Assembly: GCA_019415435.1 (NCBI GenBank)
Contig: DXZE01000005.1
Span: forward strand, 1-64,000
DNA: 64,000 nucleotides
Reading direction: 5' to 3'
From: Erysipelotrichaceae bacterium
GTDB taxonomy: Bacteria > Bacillota_I > Bacilli_A > Erysipelotrichales > Erysipelotrichaceae
Part shown: piece by piece, positions 1 to 9,118 of the stretch
Layout of the letters: each line of letters starts with the position of its first letter
Position numbering within the stretch: the stretch's first letter is position 1
Position numbers and translations under genes: made by a program
The notes under the pieces: generated by a model
The model's database searches: none
What the model saw: only the letters and a program-made list of their open reading frames with translations
What the model was told of the DNA's origin: nothing

Positions 1-72
1 TTCTCTTCGCTCTTATATAATATCATGTTCAGATAGCCAAACCGCCCCATAAAGGAGCGTGGCTTCTACCGA

Positions 73-171
73 TTAAAAGATTTTTGTGAATGTTTCAGGA
101 TTTGCTGTAAAGCTGGATAATGTAGCTTCTGCATTCTTTAAAAACTTCTCTGCGTCTTCGATTGTTTTCAT
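73..171 (-). CDS. possible 32-aa small protein downstream of uvrB
   Basis: Short ORF beginning MKTIEDAEKFLKNAEATL, 13 bases after the uvrB stop and on the same strand. It is Lys/Glu-rich and predicted helical, with no signal peptide or known motif. The upstream sequence has only a weak AGCAGG-like ribosome site. Its position at the 3' end of the uvrB transcript would allow co-transcription, but 32 codons is short enough to occur by chance. Function unknown. Confidence 0.3.
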   Translation of the reverse strand: MKTIEDAEKFLKNAEATLSSFTANPETFTKIF

Positions 172-183
172 ATTCAAGCCTGC

Positions 184-2160
184 TTAATCTTCTGCCTGCA
201 GTTCAAATATCATATCTCTTAACTCAGCAGCTCTTTCGAAATCAAGTGAGGCAGCTGCTTCTCTCATTTCCTTCTGCATATCTTCAATCAGCTTATCCTT
301 ATCCTTCTTGGCAAGCTTGGCCTTCTTCTTGATATACCTGGCCGCATATTCCTTTGTTTCCTTGCCATGGATAACTTCTTCGATTGGTTTCTTAACTGTA
401 TGCGGGGTAATGCCATGTGCCTTGTTATAGGCTTCCTGAATGGAGCGTCTGCGGTTAGTTTCATCAATCGCAGCGTTCATGGAATCCGTCATCACATCCC
501 CATACATATATACTTCACCATGTTCGTTACGGGCTGCTCTGCCGATTGTCTGAATCAAAGAACGCTGCGAACGCAGGAATCCTTCTTTATCCGCATCAAG
601 AATACATACTAATGATACCTCTGGTATATCAAGACCTTCTCTTAACAGGTTGATGCCAACAATCGCATCTACCTTGCCGGTTCTTAAATCATGAATGACC
701 TGACTTCTTTCCAGTGTCTTTGTCTCATGATGCAGATAGGCTATCTTATAGCCTCTTTCCTTTAAGTAATCGGTCAGATCCTCTGCCATGCGTACGGTTA
801 AGGTAGTAATCAATACTCTTTCATTACGGGCTATTCTCTGATCTAAAGCTTCACAAATATCATCTACCTGTCCTTTGGTTGGCTTGACAGTAATCTTAGG
901 ATCCAGTAATCCGGTAGGACGGATAATCTGTTCTACCACATGATGATCTACTTTCTCTAATTCATAATCACCAGGTGTTGCGGAACAATAGATAACCTGA
1001 TTGATCATTCCTTCAAACTCATCAAACTTCATCGGACGGTTATCTAATGCCGAAGGCAGACGGAAACCATATTCGACTAAGGTTTCCTTTCTCTGTCTGT
1101 CACCATTGTACATACCTCTGATCTGAGGAAGGGATACATGAGATTCATCCACAAACATCAGAAAATCCTTAGGGAAATAATCAAAAAGATTATATGGACG
1201 CTGTCCCGGCTTACGATTATCAATATGCATGGAGTAGTTTTCAATGCCCGAACAATAACCATTTTCACGGAGTGCTTCTAAGTCAAACCTTGTTCTCTGT
1301 TCAAGACGTTCTGCTTCTAAGAGTTTTCCTTTCGAACGGAAATACTTCAATCTGTCTTCTAGTTCTGCTTCAATTGCGTCACAGGCTCTGGCCATGGACT
1401 CTTTGGAGCGGGCATAACCGGATGCCGGGAAGATATTATAGAACTGATAGGCATTTAATGTATGTCCGGTTACAGGATCTACTTCTGTAATTCTGTCTAT
1501 CTCATCGCCAAACATCTCAATACGGATATTGAAGTCATGGGTATAGGAAGGTGTCAGATCAATGACATCCCCTCTGACCCGGATTGTACCTCTGCTTTGT
1601 TCAATGTCATTACGGGTATACTGCAGTTCAACAAACTTCCGTAACAGATCATTGCGGTTATATGTTTCTCCTACCCGGATTGTCACAAACATATTCTTGT
1701 ATTCCACCGGATCACTTGCGGCATAGATACAGGCTACCGAAGCTACAACAATCGTATCTCTTCTTTCAATCAATGAATTCAATGCAGATTCACGGAACAT
1801 ATCCAGTTCTTCATTGATAGCGGCAGTCTTTTCAATATACATATCATTCTTAGGCATATATGCCTCAGGCTGATAGTAATCAAAGTTAGAAACGAAGTAT
1901 TCTACCCGGTTATGTGGAAACAGTTCCTTAAACTCGGAATATAACTGTCCGGCAAGTGTCTTGTTATGGGAGAAAACAAGGGTCGGACGATTTTCCCGGG
2001 CAATGATATTGGCCATGGTAAAAGTCTTTCCGGTACCTGTAGCACCTTCCAGAACCTGTTCTTTTTTACCTTCTTCAATACCCCTGCATAACTGTTCGAT
2101 TGCCTCTGGCTGATCACCGGTCGGCTTGAAAGGAGATACAAGTTCAAATTTATCAGCCAT
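184..2160 (-). CDS. uvrB: excinuclease ABC subunit B (UvrB)
   Basis: UvrB is the damage-verification helicase of nucleotide excision repair: it is loaded by UvrA, then recruits UvrC. At 658 residues it is full length for the family. Visible are Walker A GATGTGKT (residues 39-46), the YYQPEAYMP segment of the damage-clamping beta-hairpin near residue 96, the DESHVSLPQ helicase box in mid-protein, the [10 protein letters not shown] motif of the second helicase lobe, and a C-terminal UVR helix pair (about 620-655) that contacts UvrC. The ATG has an AGAGGAAA ribosome site and overlaps the 3' end of the upstream S41 protease gene by 8 bases, so the two are translationally coupled. uvrA is not in the window. 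Confidence 0.97.
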   Translation of the reverse strand: MADKFELVSPFKPTGDQPEAIEQLCRGIEEGKKEQVLEGATGTGKTFTMANIIARENRPTLVFSHNKTLAGQLYSEFKELFPHNRVEYFVSNFDYYQPEAYMPKNDMYIEKTAAINEELDMFRESALNSLIERRDTIVVASVACIYAASDPVEYKNMFVTIRVGETYNRNDLLRKFVELQYTRNDIEQSRGTIRVRGDVIDLTPSYTHDFNIRIEMFGDEIDRITEVDPVTGHTLNAYQFYNIFPASGYARSKESMARACDAIEAELEDRLKYFRSKGKLLEAERLEQRTRFDLEALRENGYCSGIENYSMHIDNRKPGQRPYNLFDYFPKDFLMFVDESHVSLPQIRGMYNGDRQRKETLVEYGFRLPSALDNRPMKFDEFEGMINQVIYCSATPGDYELEKVDHHVVEQIIRPTGLLDPKITVKPTKGQVDDICEALDQRIARNERVLITTLTVRMAEDLTDYLKERGYKIAYLHHETKTLERSQVIHDLRTGKVDAIVGINLLREGLDIPEVSLVCILDADKEGFLRSQRSLIQTIGRAARNEHGEVYMYGDVMTDSMNAAIDETNRRRSIQEAYNKAHGITPHTVKKPIEEVIHGKETKEYAARYIKKKAKLAKKDKDKLIEDMQKEMREAAASLDFERAAELRDMIFELQAED

Positions 2161-3685
2161 TCAGTTTTTCCTCTGCCTTCATTAACTGTGTATCTTTTGT
2201 ATCATCAGTTTCATAGCTGAGTAATACTGCTGAACGTAAGGAACTGTATGTCTCTTCATTCAATACGCCATCACCACTTAAAGAATGATCACTCTGGAAC
2301 TGTCTTAAAGCATCTTGTGTACTTTGTGAGAAATAGCCATCTTTACGATCCACTGTATAGCCTAAATAAGAAAGACACATCTGTGCATCCTTTACGGCAT
2401 CTCCAACACTGTCATAGGCATAGGTTTCATCATCCTTCATGCCCGCAAATGTCTCATAGAATACATCCGGAAGCTTTACTTCCTCATCCGGTGTAATACC
2501 CTTGCCATTGATCCAGTCTCCCTTAGGAGATAACCATCTGGAAGTTGTATATTTTAATGCAGACCCATCCGTAAACTGGGTAGATACCTGTACCGTACCC
2601 TTGCCATAAGTTGTTGTGCCCATAACCGTCACATCTTCTCTCTGTTGGGATAAAGCAAGTGTCAGTACTTCTGCCGCACTGGCAGTATTCTCATTGACAA
2701 GAATGACAACCGGTCCAAGATCAGAATACTGTTCATCCGATGTCTTCGTGACTCGCTTGTCTCCATTTTTAAATTCCTGCTGTAAGACAGTAGAACCCTT
2801 TGGTAAGAAACAGGAAGCTATCTCTGAAACAGAATCCAGATAACCGCCGCCATTATCCCTTAAGTCAATGATTAACTTAGTCGCATTCTCCTTCTTGAAA
2901 TCATCCAGATATGCCTTTACAAGATCTGGTGTTGTTTCACCAAACTGATATAACTGTAAGTATGCAATACCATTATCCTTCATTTCACCAAAGGTACTGG
3001 CAGATACAGCAGCTCTTGTAATCTTTAAGGCTATATTCTTACCCTGCCTGATAAAGCCGATCGTAACACTCGTACCTTCTTTACCCTGTACCAGTTCCTT
3101 GATCTTATCAGAAGTATAACCGGTGATATCTTCATCATTAACTGTATGAATAATATCACCAGCCTGTACACCTGCTTTCTCTGCTGGTGAATCACGGAAT
3201 ACCTTGTCTATGATTGCCTTGCCATCAGTATTGATAAATTCAACACCTATACCGACATAGTTACGGTTGATAGAATCCGTGAAATCCTTCATCTCATCTG
3301 CCGTCATATATTCTGTATGTGTATCTTCTTTATTATTCGTAATACCGCTGACTGCCTGATCGGTTAATCTTTCATCCAGATTATCGATATCCTTGCCGAA
3401 ATACCAGTCATTCTCCATGATGCTTAATGCTTTCTGTATTTTATCCGCAGAATCTGTTGTACCGGATGAAATTGCCATGATATAAGGACGGGCAATAAAG
3501 CCTGCCGCAAAACACACTATGATACTCACTATTAAAACAATGCGCAGCTTCTTGTTCTTTTTCTTTTCCTTGCGCAAAGCTTCTTCATCTGGCCAGAGAT
3601 GTCTTTTCAAGGAAATGGTCTTCATTTCCTCTTCTTTACTGTCATTCCATAATTCCGGATCTTTTTCTGGTTTATTTTCTTCCAT
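2153..3685 (-). CDS. S41 family C-terminal processing protease with peptidoglycan-binding domain (CtpA/CtpB type)
   Basis: 510-residue membrane-anchored serine protease. Charged cytoplasmic N-terminus, one transmembrane segment at about 48-68, PDZ domain at about 135-220, S41 catalytic core at about 235-400 and a PG_binding_1 domain at about 430-490. The Ser/Lys pair is visible as Ser336 in NTASAAE and Lys362 in TYGKGTVQ. The family trims periplasmic or extracellular proteins; CtpB of Bacillus activates a sporulation protease, but no sporulation context is seen here. It lies 67 bases after an M23 hydrolase gene, separated by a terminator-like hairpin, and overlaps uvrB by 8 bases. Its place beside ftsEX suggests it processes cell-wall enzymes (inference). 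Confidence 0.93.
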   Translation of the reverse strand: MEENKPEKDPELWNDSKEEEMKTISLKRHLWPDEEALRKEKKKNKKLRIVLIVSIIVCFAAGFIARPYIMAISSGTTDSADKIQKALSIMENDWYFGKDIDNLDERLTDQAVSGITNNKEDTHTEYMTADEMKDFTDSINRNYVGIGVEFINTDGKAIIDKVFRDSPAEKAGVQAGDIIHTVNDEDITGYTSDKIKELVQGKEGTSVTIGFIRQGKNIALKITRAAVSASTFGEMKDNGIAYLQLYQFGETTPDLVKAYLDDFKKENATKLIIDLRDNGGGYLDSVSEIASCFLPKGSTVLQQEFKNGDKRVTKTSDEQYSDLGPVVILVNENTASAAEVLTLALSQQREDVTVMGTTTYGKGTVQVSTQFTDGSALKYTTSRWLSPKGDWINGKGITPDEEVKLPDVFYETFAGMKDDETYAYDSVGDAVKDAQMCLSYLGYTVDRKDGYFSQSTQDALRQFQSDHSLSGDGVLNEETYSSLRSAVLLSYETDDTKDTQLMKAEEKLNG

Positions 3686-3704
3686 AAGAAACCTCAGACT
3701 TTCA

Positions 3705-3732
3705 AAAGGAGTTCCTTTTCAAGAACTCCTTT
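3705..3732 (-). terminator. hairpin between M23 hydrolase and S41 protease genes
   Basis: Perfect 10-bp arms AAAGGAGTTC/GAACTCCTTT with an 8-base loop. On the minus strand it follows the M23 stop region upstream of the S41 gene. The arms carry A/T ends rather than a long separate U-run, so it may attenuate or process the transcript rather than end it completely. Confidence 0.55.
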
Positions 3733-3752
3733 ATTCTAATACAAAATATTCC

Positions 3753-5117
3753 TTAACTGCCGAATAACGATTCTGGTCTTAAACGGCAAGGTGCCCCCAG
3801 GCCAGAACCACACTTACGATCACTTCCAGCCCAGCCTGCCCCAAAGGCAAGATCACCATTCCAGCTGTTTTTGAAGGCATTGAAGTTAGACGCATCACCA
3901 AGATAGAATACTTCTACATGACAATGCGGACCAGAAGAGTTGCCGCTGGAACCTACTTTGCCAATAACAGTTCCACTGGTCACAACAGTACCAATTGCAA
4001 TTGGTGTATTTAACATCATATGCAGGTACTTGACCGCATAGAGAGAACCATTGACATTGACTAACAGGTATACCTGGTTGCCACCACCATGTGAGCCGCC
4101 ATTAGCTGTACCGCATGTATTGCCCAGACCCCCATATGTAGGACATCCATTAGCACTGTTCAATACAACGCCATTCGCTACGGCATAGATATTACTGCCT
4201 ACCGGAGCCGCAAAGTCTTCACCAAGATGCGGAGCGCCACTGCCGTATGCCCATGTACCGGCACTGCGGTGAGCACCCTGTACAGGATATGTCCAGCCTG
4301 CCGCAGCTGCCACATTGCCAATACTGGCAAGGGTTTTCGTAATCTGAGAAAGATTTGAAGTAATACGGTTGCCCTCTGCTTCAAGAGCTGCCGCCTGTTT
4401 CTCCTGTTCATCGATGATAACCTGTGTCTGGGCTTCCAGATCCTTTAATTCATTCTGTTCATTCTGTAACTCAGCCTGGGCTACTAACAGAACATTCTTA
4501 TCATCTTCCAGTTCTTTCTTCTGGGCATTTAACTGATCTATCAGATCCGCAAGCTGCTGCTGAATCTGACGGTCATACTGCGTAATACTGTTCAGACCGT
4601 TGGCTATACGGATAAAATCCTCAAATGTCTGTGCTCCCATCAGAATATCCACATCTTCTGAGGTACGCATAATTGGCTGACGTATAACCATTCGTTTCTT
4701 TATTTTATCTTTTAAATCATCAATCTGACTCTGGGTATTATCAATTTCTACCTGCTTGGCATCAATCTCTGCCTGTTTCTTGTCTATCTCGTCCTGCTTG
4801 GCATCGATCTCTGCCTGCTTGCTTTTAACCTGAGCCTGCAGGTCTTTTAATTGTGCATCATACTTTTGTAAGTCTGCCGCAATCTGTTCACGCTGCGACT
4901 TGATATTCTCTAATTCCTTAGATTGTGATTTACTCTGTGACTGCAGATACTGGACATATCCCTGACATGCATCAGAACCGGCATGACCGGCTGAGCTGCA
5001 GTACTTGGACCAGTAATCACTGTCTGTATAATCTTCCGCAAATACCGGAATGATCCAGACCGTCAGCATCATCGATAAAATCACACATATTCTGACTGTT
5101 CTCGTCAGAATTCTCAT
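3753..5117 (-). CDS. secreted coiled-coil M23 murein hydrolase (PcsB/EnvC-like)
   Basis: 454-residue secreted protein: signal peptide ending near VFAED, a long coiled coil at about 55-260 with heptad-like runs of QAEIDAKQ, and a C-terminal M23 peptidase domain with zinc ligands in HLGEDF and HCHVE plus a KYLHM histidine. Such proteins are usually autoinhibited hydrolases opened by FtsEX. The gene directly follows ftsX with an ATGA overlap (GAGGTGG ribosome site), which is why the ATG at 5117 is chosen over the upstream in-frame GTG at 5126. After the M23 domain comes a Cys-containing tail (NWNGDLAFG...PCRLRPES), which also occurs in the paralog at 9119-10663. Role inferred: FtsEX-controlled septal peptidoglycan splitting. 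Confidence 0.92.
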   Translation of the reverse strand: MRILTRTVRICVILSMMLTVWIIPVFAEDYTDSDYWSKYCSSAGHAGSDACQGYVQYLQSQSKSQSKELENIKSQREQIAADLQKYDAQLKDLQAQVKSKQAEIDAKQDEIDKKQAEIDAKQVEIDNTQSQIDDLKDKIKKRMVIRQPIMRTSEDVDILMGAQTFEDFIRIANGLNSITQYDRQIQQQLADLIDQLNAQKKELEDDKNVLLVAQAELQNEQNELKDLEAQTQVIIDEQEKQAAALEAEGNRITSNLSQITKTLASIGNVAAAAGWTYPVQGAHRSAGTWAYGSGAPHLGEDFAAPVGSNIYAVANGVVLNSANGCPTYGGLGNTCGTANGGSHGGGNQVYLLVNVNGSLYAVKYLHMMLNTPIAIGTVVTSGTVIGKVGSSGNSSGPHCHVEVFYLGDASNFNAFKNSWNGDLAFGAGWAGSDRKCGSGLGAPCRLRPESLFGS

Positions 5118-6010
5118 CTCTTCCACCTCAGATAACGGGTAACGGATAACCAGGATCCGATAAAGCCTACAACGATACCGATCAAAAGAAGAACACCGCT
5201 GAGGATCCAGGTAAATGGTACTGGATTAACCAGACGGAATACAGAAGAAATCAATACACCGCCAGTGTGCTCATAAACAGCACCATAGCCATAGACTGTT
5301 AAAAGAATCGGAATAATAGAACCAAGAATACCAATAATAATACCTTCACAGACAAACGGTGCACGGATGAAGTGGTTTGTAGCACCAACATTTCTCATGA
5401 CGGTAATCTCATCCTTACGTGCCGCAATTGTTAACTTGATTGTATTCTGAATTAAGAAGATTGCTAACAGAGTCAAAGCTAATACAAAGATCGTTCCGAC
5501 TCTTCTGATGGAAGTCATTGTATCAACCATCATAATCGTTGACTGACCACCATAGTTGACACCATCTACACCATCAATCTTCTGAATCTGATCAGCGATA
5601 TTTACAATCTGATCACCAGATTCTGCCTCTACATAATATGCATCATGCATAGGATTATCTTCCCGGAAAGGTTCAAAAGCTTCCCTGGTTCTTGCATCAT
5701 CGAAAGAATCAATATAATACTGGAACTCCTGATCCTTGCTGGAATAGGTAACACTCTTGACACCATTGATTTTTTCAATCTGACTCTTGATGGAAGCTTC
5801 CTGTTCTTCTGATTCAGAGTCATAACTGATCATGACAGAAATTTCCATGGAAGATTCAATATTTCTTGTAAAGTTCTGTACATTCCATGTGAATATCAGA
5901 AACAGAGAAATAATAATCAGGGTAATTGTGACTGCTATAGCAGAAGAAATAGACATACCCCAGTGTCTGCTTACACCTCTGAATCCCTCTTTAATTGGTC
6001 TACTGATCAT
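5114..6010 (-). CDS. ftsX: cell division protein FtsX
   Basis: 298-residue permease-like membrane protein. One N-terminal TM segment follows SRPIKEGFRGVSRHWG; then an extracellular domain of about 130 residues, and three C-terminal TM segments around FVLALTLLAIF, GIIIGILGSIIPIL and WILSGVLLLIGIVVGFIG. FtsX pairs with FtsE and transmits its ATPase cycle to an extracellular hydrolase, here most likely the next gene. The 3' end of ftsE carries the AGGAGG site. ATG at 6010 (MISRP) lies 11 bases from it and ATG at 6019 (MSVMISRP) only 2, so the start is uncertain by three codons. Both overlap ftsE. Confidence 0.95.
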   Translation of the reverse strand: MISRPIKEGFRGVSRHWGMSISSAIAVTITLIIISLFLIFTWNVQNFTRNIESSMEISVMISYDSESEEQEASIKSQIEKINGVKSVTYSSKDQEFQYYIDSFDDARTREAFEPFREDNPMHDAYYVEAESGDQIVNIADQIQKIDGVDGVNYGGQSTIMMVDTMTSIRRVGTIFVLALTLLAIFLIQNTIKLTIAARKDEITVMRNVGATNHFIRAPFVCEGIIIGILGSIIPILLTVYGYGAVYEHTGGVLISSVFRLVNPVPFTWILSGVLLLIGIVVGFIGSWLSVTRYLRWKR

Positions 6011-6692
6011 GACGGACATAACCTCCTTCCGCAAGATCTGCGACAACATGTCCATGTTCCAGGGCAATCGTTCTTCTTCTGATGCGGTTAACAATACCGG
6101 CATCATGGGTAACCATTACAACAGTTGTGCCGTATTTGGAATTGATTGTATCAAGAAGTGACATAATCTCGGCAGACTTGGTTGGGTCCAGGTTACCAGT
6201 CGGCTCATCCGCAATCAGCACCTTAGGACGGTTGGCAATGGCTCTTGCGATCGCAACACGCTGCTGCTGTCCACCAGATAACTCATCCGGAAAGCTGTTT
6301 CCCTTATCACTTAAACCGACAACATCCATAACTTCCGTTGTACGTCTTTTAATTAAAGATTTCTTCAGATTAATAACCTCTAATGCATAGGCAATGTTTT
6401 CATACACGGTCTTATGCGGTAATAATCTGAAATCCTGGAAAACAACACCGATATTACGACGGTAAATAGGCACCTGCTTTCTCTTCAGATGTCCGACATC
6501 AATACCGACAATATTTACAATTCCCTTGGTAGGAACTTCTTCACCATCAAATAGTTTGATTAAAGTAGATTTACCGGATCCGGTTGGACCGATAATATAT
6601 ACAAATTCACCCTGGGCAATGCTTAAATTCACATCATAGAGTGCATTTGTACCATTCTTGTATTGCTTGTATACGTGTTTGCAATCAATCAT
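6000..6692 (-). CDS. ftsE: cell division ATP-binding protein FtsE
   Basis: 230-residue ABC ATPase. Walker A GPTGSGKST (about residues 35-43), Q-loop FQDFRLLPHKTVYEN, signature LSGGQQQR, Walker B VLIADEPTGNLDP and the switch histidine in VMVTHD are all present. FtsEX coordinates peptidoglycan hydrolysis with septation. It is the first gene of the ftsE-ftsX-M23 block, with a strong GGAGGG ribosome site. An extended -10 (TGC-TAAAAT, about 6725-6733) just upstream, next to the yitT stop, could be its promoter. Confidence 0.97.
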   Translation of the reverse strand: MIDCKHVYKQYKNGTNALYDVNLSIAQGEFVYIIGPTGSGKSTLIKLFDGEEVPTKGIVNIVGIDVGHLKRKQVPIYRRNIGVVFQDFRLLPHKTVYENIAYALEVINLKKSLIKRRTTEVMDVVGLSDKGNSFPDELSGGQQQRVAIARAIANRPKVLIADEPTGNLDPTKSAEIMSLLDTINSKYGTTVVMVTHDAGIVNRIRRRTIALEHGHVVADLAEGGYVRHDQ

Positions 6693-6741
6693 TTGACCCT
6701 CCTGTTATTAAAACAGTTACCGAAATTTTAGCACAAAATCA

Positions 6742-7617
6742 TTAAATATTCGGTGAAGCATACGTGAATCCTTCACCGTGCATATCAGATGCATCTGTTG
6801 TAATTGTAAATGCCCGATCATCAATTTCCTTGATTAAATCAAGCAGTCGGCTGTATTGACGGGATGAAACAACACAGAGAATAACCATCTTTTCATCACC
6901 ATTATAGCCACCCTGACCATGCAGTATTGTGACACCACGGGCAAGTTCCTGATCAATCGCATGAATGATCTCTTCCCACTGCTCAGAAATGATCATAACA
7001 CTTTTAGCCTGGTTGCCTGCCCCGGCGGATAATACCTTATCGATCGCAAAGCCTGAGGCAAAAACAGAGACAAAACCGATTAATGCCGCATTGATGCCAT
7101 AGGCTGCTACACCAAGCAATACCGTTAATGTATCGGTAATGACTACTCCGGTAGATATCTTGATACCGGTAAGCTTATGAAGAATTAATGGCGGTATATC
7201 CATACCACCCGTAGAGGCGCCACCACGCATGACGATACCGATACCAATTCCACCCAGCAAGCCTGCATAGAAGCTTGCCAGCGTAGGATTAATCGCAATC
7301 GGAATAAACGGATATATCTTAGCTAATAAGGTTGTAAACACCGGATAACATAAGGAAGATAACAATGTATCCAATGCAAACTTCCTGCCTAAGAATATTC
7401 TTCCTACAATCAATAATGCTATTGTCGCAGTATTCGCAAAGATGGTTTCATCTATATGAAAGAAAGGTTCCAGAGCTACCGCAATACCGGCAACACCACC
7501 AGACAGAATATTATATGGCAGAATAAAGAATTCTACTGACATTGCCAATACAAATGTACCAGCGATTGTTAATAACACATCCAGAGCCTTTGTACTTATT
7601 TTTTTCTTTCCACGCAT
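6742..7617 (-). CDS. YitT family membrane protein (DUF161 plus DUF2179)
   Basis: 291 residues: five or six hydrophobic segments (from LDVLLTIAGTFVLAMSVEFF to LIGFVSVFASGFAID) form the YitT membrane domain, including the conserved GGASTGGMDIPPLIL stretch. A soluble DUF2179 domain (about 205-285) follows, with the family's ITILHGQGGYNGDEKMVI-like core, here beginning VTILHGQGGY. Function is not settled; proposed roles include anion or amino-acid transport. Its ATG is only 17 bases from the ATG of the divergent VanZ gene. TATAAT (minus, 7632-7627) lies 9 bases upstream of the start with no Shine-Dalgarno site, so the mRNA may be nearly leaderless. Confidence 0.9.
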   Translation of the reverse strand: MRGKKKISTKALDVLLTIAGTFVLAMSVEFFILPYNILSGGVAGIAVALEPFFHIDETIFANTATIALLIVGRIFLGRKFALDTLLSSLCYPVFTTLLAKIYPFIPIAINPTLASFYAGLLGGIGIGIVMRGGASTGGMDIPPLILHKLTGIKISTGVVITDTLTVLLGVAAYGINAALIGFVSVFASGFAIDKVLSAGAGNQAKSVMIISEQWEEIIHAIDQELARGVTILHGQGGYNGDEKMVILCVVSSRQYSRLLDLIKEIDDRAFTITTDASDMHGEGFTYASPNI

Positions 7618-7634
7618 AACGGAAGTATTATATC

Positions 7635-8135
7635 ATGGTAAATGGTATGAAAACATATACTCATAAAAAGCATATATGGATCTGGATACTGACATTTGTC
7701 TATATTGGCTGGATATTTTCAAACTCATTAGCCAATGGCAATACCAGCGGTTCTTTCAGTAAAGATGTTACCAAGGTTGTCATGAACATTGTACATAGTG
7801 CTGGTTTTTCCATATCCTTTGACTTACTGCATCACTATGTACGCAAGCTTGCCCATTTCAGTGAATACTTTCTGTTAGGCTGTTTTGTATGTGAATCCCT
7901 GCATCTCTCTGATCTTTTTCCCAGGAAAAAGATAACTTTCTTTGTTTTATGGATCGCTGCACCATGCATAGATGAAGGCATTCAGCATTTCATTCCGGGC
8001 AGATATGGTGCCATTACGGATGTATGCATCGATATGAGTGGATTTATATGCGGAACATTGTTTCTGTATATTATTCTATGCATCATTCAGGATATTCATT
8101 TACGCAGAAATCATCTTTCAGGGAAGATTCACTGA
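7635..8135 (+). CDS. VanZ-like membrane protein
   Basis: 166-residue polytopic protein with four hydrophobic segments. The VanZ-like pattern is visible in WIFSNSLANG, the HYVRKLAHFSEYFLLG motif and DEGIQHFIPGRYGAITDVCIDMSG. VanZ-like proteins are associated with low-level teicoplanin resistance and envelope homeostasis, but most homologs have no assigned role. The start is ambiguous: ATG at 7635 (MVNG) has a poor GGAAG site and ATG at 7647 (MKTYTHKKH) is a reasonable alternative. Its 3' end overlaps the convergent transglutaminase-like gene by 18 bases. Confidence 0.88.
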   Translation: MVNGMKTYTHKKHIWIWILTFVYIGWIFSNSLANGNTSGSFSKDVTKVVMNIVHSAGFSISFDLLHHYVRKLAHFSEYFLLGCFVCESLHLSDLFPRKKITFFVLWIAAPCIDEGIQHFIPGRYGAITDVCIDMSGFICGTLFLYIILCIIQDIHLRRNHLSGKIH

Positions 8136-9074
8136 TAAACCTGTTCTTGTATGAGATTCATTCATTTCCTCATCTGATACATTAAAGAAACGATATGGAC
8201 TGTTGCCTGTATCATCCCAGGTAAGATCAACATTGACATAAGTTCCATTCAGATACACAAGATTCCAGGCATGATCCTCGCCTTCACTTGTACCCACTAC
8301 ATAATACGTAGGAATACCAGCCTGATTCATCACATACTGGAATGCCTTAGCATAGCCTGCACATACCGTACTGTGATTGACCAGGGCACTGTAGGCAGAC
8401 TGGTTTAACGATGCATTCTGATCATACTGAATAAGATTCAGAAGATCATCATGAATGCATCTTTCTTTATCTACAGGTTCTGCATATTGTGATGCATCAT
8501 TCAGAATTGCATTGACCTGATTATCATACTGTGTCTTAGCTTCATTCAGATGATTGATTGTATCGTTATACTTCATCACAATAGCGACAATCGTTCCATC
8601 TTCGGTATATTGATAGGAATAGCCTGTATCCAGCCAGAATAATTCCGGATGATCATAGAATACTGCCTCAAAGACCGTCTGGATCTGATCGACAGATACC
8701 TGTACAACTGGCGCAAAGGAAGAAGCACCTTCCGATGCATTGGCATACATCTGTGCATATAACTGCTTCTCATTATCATCCAGCATTTCATAGTAAATGT
8801 TATACGTCCCATTAAAAGATTCACCAGCACCGGTAATACCGGAATCATTTGTATCAGTACTATCAGAGACCTGCTGTCCATCCGCAAATAAAGCAGTAAA
8901 AGTATCTCCAGCGATCTTTTCCGTACTCTTTTTTGCAACTTCTGTTGCATCAGACATCCAGTTATTCCATGTATCAGAAAGTATCTTACCTGCCTCAGGA
9001 CTAAAGAGTGCCATCACTAAAACAATAATGATACCTAAACATAGTCCCATCAGTATGTTTTTAAATATACGCAT
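8118..9074 (-). CDS. membrane-anchored transglutaminase-like (cysteine protease fold) protein
   Basis: 318 residues with an N-terminal membrane anchor (MGLCLGIIIVLVMALF) and a C-terminal transglutaminase-core domain. The catalytic triad is visible: Cys in HSTVCAGYAKAFQYVMNQAGI, His in GEDHAWNLV and Asp in VNVDLTWDD. These proteins are typically extracellular peptidases or cross-linkers; the exact substrate cannot be told. Strong AAGGAGGAA ribosome site before the ATG. It lies 44 bases after the second M23 hydrolase on the same strand, with a hairpin between, so it may be partly read through. A cell-envelope role fits the neighbours (inference). Confidence 0.85.
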   Translation of the reverse strand: MRIFKNILMGLCLGIIIVLVMALFSPEAGKILSDTWNNWMSDATEVAKKSTEKIAGDTFTALFADGQQVSDSTDTNDSGITGAGESFNGTYNIYYEMLDDNEKQLYAQMYANASEGASSFAPVVQVSVDQIQTVFEAVFYDHPELFWLDTGYSYQYTEDGTIVAIVMKYNDTINHLNEAKTQYDNQVNAILNDASQYAEPVDKERCIHDDLLNLIQYDQNASLNQSAYSALVNHSTVCAGYAKAFQYVMNQAGIPTYYVVGTSEGEDHAWNLVYLNGTYVNVDLTWDDTGNSPYRFFNVSDEEMNESHTRTGLSVNLP

Positions 9075-9093
9075 ATTCCTCCTTACGTAAAAA

Positions 9094-9111
9094 GGAAGAC
9101 ATCAGCCTTCC
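9094..9111 (-). terminator. terminator-like hairpin after the second M23 gene
   Basis: GGAAG/CTTCC stem read on the minus strand, followed by TTTTT. It sits between the M23 stop (9119) and the transglutaminase-like start (9074). The stem is short, so termination may be partial. Confidence 0.45.
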
Positions 9112-9118
9112 CTTTACA

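Noticed and set aside
1..72. Hairpin AGCCA...TGGCT downstream of uvrB as a terminator
   Set aside because: Short, interrupted stem and no U-run on the minus strand.
5118..5126. In-frame GTG start for the first M23 hydrolase
   Set aside because: The ATG at 5117 has the correct spacing from GAGGTGG and gives the common ATGA overlap with ftsX.
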